Of a DNA stretch of 7,267 bases, positions 4,166-7,267 are shown piece after piece; the first letter of the stretch is position 1; each line of letters opens with the position of its first letter. A program made the position numbers and the translations under genes. The notes under the pieces are model-generated. The model did no database searches. It was not told the DNA's origin and worked only from the letters and a program-made list of their open reading frames with translations. The stretch spans positions 1 to 7,267 of the forward strand of contig JAUIHU010000218.1 in the NCBI GenBank assembly GCA_030432175.1. The letters are read 5' to 3'. The stretch comes from Verrucomicrobiia bacterium. GTDB lineage: Bacteria; Verrucomicrobiota; Verrucomicrobiia; Limisphaerales; JAUIHU01.

Positions 4166-7100
4166 CAGCAGATGATTCCAGCGCTGGTTTTGTTTGTGGT
4201 TGTGAGCGGCTGTTTCTCGCGCCGGATATTACGGTTTTGCTGAGTATGCTGCGGGCATCGTCGAATAGTGTGTAGAAAACCGGAATGACTAACAATGTAA
4301 GCACGGTGGCGGATGTCATTCCACCAATCAATGTCAGCCCGAAGCTTTTGTAGCTGAGCCCAAAATCGCTCGGTTCACTCAGCGCCAACGGAATCATTCC
4401 GATAATCGTTGTCAAAGCGGTCATGAGAATCGGTCGAAATCGTCGCTCAGCAGCCAGCTCCAAGGCGCGTGTCCGGGAATGTCCTTCCAGGCGAAGGCGG
4501 TTGACATAATCAATCAGGACGATCCCGTTGTTGACGACGACTCCAATTAACAGGACCGATCCAACCAGTCCCAGAAAGTCGAGGTCCATTTCCCAGAAAT
4601 AATGGATCCAGAAAACTCCGATGCTCGCCAGCGGAATGGTCAGGATGATCGATAATGGTAAAGCAAAACTTTCAAAAAGAAATCCCATCAACAGGTATAT
4701 GAAGAGCGCCGACAGCAAAGTAGCCAAGCCCATGGTTTTGAGATCTTCAAATTGCGACATGTCCGCCTGATTGGGAGCTACATTAACTCCTTCAGGCAAA
4801 TCGAGTGAACGCGCCCAGGCTTCCAAAATTCCTTTGGTTTCCTGAGCGTTATCTTTCTTCAGCTCCACGGTGATGTTTTCAGAAATCTTCTTGTCACGGC
4901 GCAGTATCTGCCTGGCGGAGGAAAGCATTTCTACTCGGGTGAGTGATCCAATTGTCAGGATCTCTCCCGTTTGTGATGGCGCTTCAAATGTCTGAAGCGC
5001 TTGAAGATTTTCCCGGTCCTCTTCCTCAAACCTGACTCGCACCGGAATCTGTTTTCCGTCGTCATTGTACCGAGGCAATTGTTGTCCACGCAAAGCATAG
5101 CCAACCACACCCGCAATTACTTCCGGATTTACGTTGTTGGCGACAGCGCGTTCCCGGTCGATGTAAATCCCGATCTGATTTGGCGCTTCATCGGTGGAAC
5201 CACGAATGCCGAGCACACCTGGAATTCGGTTGATTTGTGGCTTGAGGCTGTCAGCAACATCTTTCAGAATCTGCGCATCTTCCCCAACAAGCTGAATGTT
5301 GTGCAAATCCACATTCTCCTCCTGCTTCATCTGATTCTCTCGACCATAAAAAATATCAATGCCTGGCCGCTTCGGAATTTCTTTCAACACGGTCTCCGCA
5401 ACTTCTTTGGCAATGGGTCGATCCGGATCGTCCTTGTCAAACCAGCCCTGCACCTGCGCGGATTGTGAAAAACATAAAACCAGATAACCTTTGATCCCGT
5501 AACGTTCCTGGTTTTTCTCCATCAAATCCTCGATCTCTGCCATGTATTCTTTGAGGTCCTCAAAGCTGTACTCGGTGGAGGAGCGGAACCGAAGCATGAA
5601 ATTGGTCTGATCATCATTCTGCACATCGGTAAACGAAACTTCTTTGAAAGCAATGGCCTGCGTAATCGCAAAAATCGCAATCAGAACCAGAACCAGGTCG
5701 ATACGCCGTTTCAGGAAAAAACTCAACGCCAACCCATAAGCGTGATTCATGCGATCCAATACCGCATGGTAAAACCACTCCATCGCAGCATTGAGTTTGT
5801 CATGAGTTCGATTCCAGAGGCTGGCTTGGCGAATTTTGTTTTTTCTCGGCAATGTCAGGTAAACACTGAGTGGAACAAACACCAGCGCCACAAAGAGTGA
5901 TGCAAGCAGCGAAACCGAAATCGGCAACGCCATTCGCAACAGGAAAAACTGTCCTCGGCCCTCCACCAGTGAAACCGGGAGAAACACGATGACCGTGGTC
6001 AGTGTCGCCATTGTAATTGCCAAAGCGATTTCCCCGGCTCCATGCACGCAGGCTTCTCGCGGTGACAATCCTTCCTGAAACTTCCGCTGGATATTCTCTG
6101 CGATGACTACGGAGTTATCCACGAGCAATCCAACACAGATGACCAGTCCGAGAATACTCAGAATGTTCAACGTTTCCCCCATGAAATACATCACCGTCAA
6201 CGCCATCAGCAGACTCAACGGAATGGAAAGGGTGATAATCCCGGTCAGGCGAAAACGCCGCATGAAAAGAAACAACACCAAGGCAGCCAGCGCTCCACCC
6301 ACTTTACCGCCGTCAACGAGCGCTCCGATGGATTCCTCAACGACATCTCCCTGATTGAATAGTTTCTCGATGTAAATCGACTTCAACCTCGGATTATCCT
6401 TCATTTTTTCCAAGGCCGCATTCAGACGACGGGAAACTTCCACAGTGTTAGCTTCCCCTTCTTTTAAAGCGACTACTGCGACAGCAGGACGACTATTCAC
6501 TCGAACGCTGTAGCGCTTTTCCGGTTCTTCATATTTTACTTTGGCAACGTCCTTCAGTCGGATGTTGGGTTGAATCACCCGGTTTTCCAACTCCTCCAGA
6601 GAATCATAGGTCGCAACCGATCGGAGAAGGAATTTCTTGTCCGCATCAAAGGCGTGCCCGGAGGCGATGGTGAAATTGTCGCCGCTGAGATCTTGAGCGA
6701 CTTCGTAAATATTAACTCCTGAGGCATTGGCCAGTTCGCGGTCGACTTCGATGATGATTTCTTTCTCCTCCATGCCATCGACGTTGACTGTCGCGACGCC
6801 TTCGATGCGGGACAAGGGCATGACCACTTCGTCTTGTATAAGATTGTAGTGGTCGGTCAGGGTGGGATCAATCGCCAGACCAATCACCATCACTGGAATT
6901 CCCGAGGCATCTTCTTTGCTGATAAAGACCTGGTCAATGTCTTCGGGTAATCGGGTTTTCGCTCGTTGCACTCGATCTCGGACTTCCCGGTACGCGACAT
7001 TCATATCGGCGCCCTGTTTGAAAATCATGAACGCGGAACTGTTCCCAGGTCCGGTAAATGTTGTCATGGTCTCCAGTCCACGAACGGTGCTGAGTTCTTC

Positions 7101-7267
7101 CTCCAGTGGCAGAGTCACTTTCTGCATCACTTCTTCCGTGACGCTCTCCGGCCATGGCGCAAATACCTGAATGGCTGAGCCTTCAAATCCGCGAGGGAAC
7201 AGCTCCAGCGGAATTCCTCTCAATGCGACAAATCCAACCACGAGAATGGTCATCAAAATGACCAGTA
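4158..7267 (-). CDS. RND efflux pump inner-membrane permease (5' end outside window)
   Basis: Proton-driven tripartite efflux permease of the AcrB/HAE type in the inner membrane; it normally works with a periplasmic adaptor and an outer-membrane channel, neither of which is in the window. The frame stays open to the window edge, so the TTG/ATG near 7251-7256 need not be the start; only a short piece of TM1 seems missing. Numbering from 7256: end of TM1 then LELFPRG (18-24), first periplasmic porter loop, TM2-TM6 at about 319-465, with TM4 GLLVDNSVVIAENI carrying Asp380 and Asn381 where AcrB has two Asp, TM7 at about 518-535, second porter loop, and TM8-TM12 at about 845-995. TM10 has GVVVNNGIVLIDY with Asn909-Asn910 where AcrB has its Lys940 region; this D-N/NN form is common in AcrB relatives. 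Substrate is unknown. The length, at least 1032 residues, is normal. Confidence 0.93.
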   Translation of the reverse strand, partial: LVILMTILVVGFVALRGIPLELFPRGFEGSAIQVFAPWPESVTEEVMQKVTLPLEEELSTVRGLETMTTFTGPGNSSAFMIFKQGADMNVAYREVRDRVQRAKTRLPEDIDQVFISKEDASGIPVMVIGLAIDPTLTDHYNLIQDEVVMPLSRIEGVATVNVDGMEEKEIIIEVDRELANASGVNIYEVAQDLSGDNFTIASGHAFDADKKFLLRSVATYDSLEELENRVIQPNIRLKDVAKVKYEEPEKRYSVRVNSRPAVAVVALKEGEANTVEVSRRLNAALEKMKDNPRLKSIYIEKLFNQGDVVEESIGALVDGGKVGGALAALVLFLFMRRFRLTGIITLSIPLSLLMALTVMYFMGETLNILSILGLVICVGLLVDNSVVIAENIQRKFQEGLSPREACVHGAGEIALAITMATLTTVIVFLPVSLVEGRGQFFLLRMALPISVSLLASLFVALVFVPLSVYLTLPRKNKIRQASLWNRTHDKLNAAMEWFYHAVLDRMNHAYGLALSFFLKRRIDLVLVLIAIFAITQAIAFKEVSFTDVQNDDQTNFMLRFRSSTEYSFEDLKEYMAEIEDLMEKNQERYGIKGYLVLCFSQSAQVQGWFDKDDPDRPIAKEVAETVLKEIPKRPGIDIFYGRENQMKQEENVDLHNIQLVGEDAQILKDVADSLKPQINRIPGVLGIRGSTDEAPNQIGIYIDRERAVANNVNPEVIAGVVGYALRGQQLPRYNDDGKQIPVRVRFEEEDRENLQALQTFEAPSQTGEILTIGSLTRVEMLSSARQILRRDKKISENITVELKKDNAQETKGILEAWARSLDLPEGVNVAPNQADMSQFEDLKTMGLATLLSALFIYLLMGFLFESFALPLSIILTIPLASIGVFWIHYFWEMDLDFLGLVGSVLLIGVVVNNGIVLIDYVNRLRLEGHSRTRALELAAERRFRPILMTALTTIIGMIPLALSEPSDFGLSYKSFGLTLIGGMTSATVLTLLVIPVFYTLFDDARSILSKTVISGARNSRSQPQTKPALESSAEF

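Noticed and set aside
5001..5468. Plus-strand frame of 155 residues inside the RND gene
   Set aside because: It is antisense to the periplasmic loop of a certain gene and shows no protein features of its own.

Overview
The window comes from a bacterial chromosome of moderate GC. It holds two long housekeeping or accessory genes cut by the window edges, with about 2.2 kb of repeat-rich DNA and a transposase-like gene between them. The LeuRS form, the RND pump style, the strong AAGGAGG ribosome binding sites and the transposase subfamily fit a Gram-negative bacterium. A member of the Planctomycetes/Verrucomicrobia group is my best guess, but this rests on general resemblance only.

Layout. Positions 2-1924 (+) are the last 640 codons of leuS (leucyl-tRNA synthetase). 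Positions 1925-2385 are a non-coding gap with repeat copies and a perfect small hairpin. Positions 2386-3441 (-) encode an intact 351-residue HUH/Y1 transposase of the REP-associated (RAYT) type. Positions 3569-3844 (-) encode a small putative lipoprotein whose 3' half is made of repeat DNA. Positions 3845-4157 are repeat-filled spacer. Positions 4158-7267 (-) encode nearly all of an RND inner-membrane efflux pump whose N-terminus lies beyond the window. leuS converges on the three minus-strand genes.

The striking element is a family of short repeats with core CTTTGACACCCAA. There are eleven clear copies and three degenerate ones, all outside the leuS, transposase and RND reading frames apart from a few bases of neighbouring repeat at the RND stop. 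They sit on both sides of the transposase gene, in almost strictly alternating orientation, so that neighbours form hairpins with arms TTTGACACCC...GGGTGTCAAA. One such inverted pair encloses the transposase gene itself. In another pair both arms carry the same change, so pairing is kept. This looks like a REP/BIME-type system with its resident RAYT, using a repeat I do not recognise from described REP families. A second, 32-bp repeat family occurs twice, and one copy supplies the stop codon of the RND gene.
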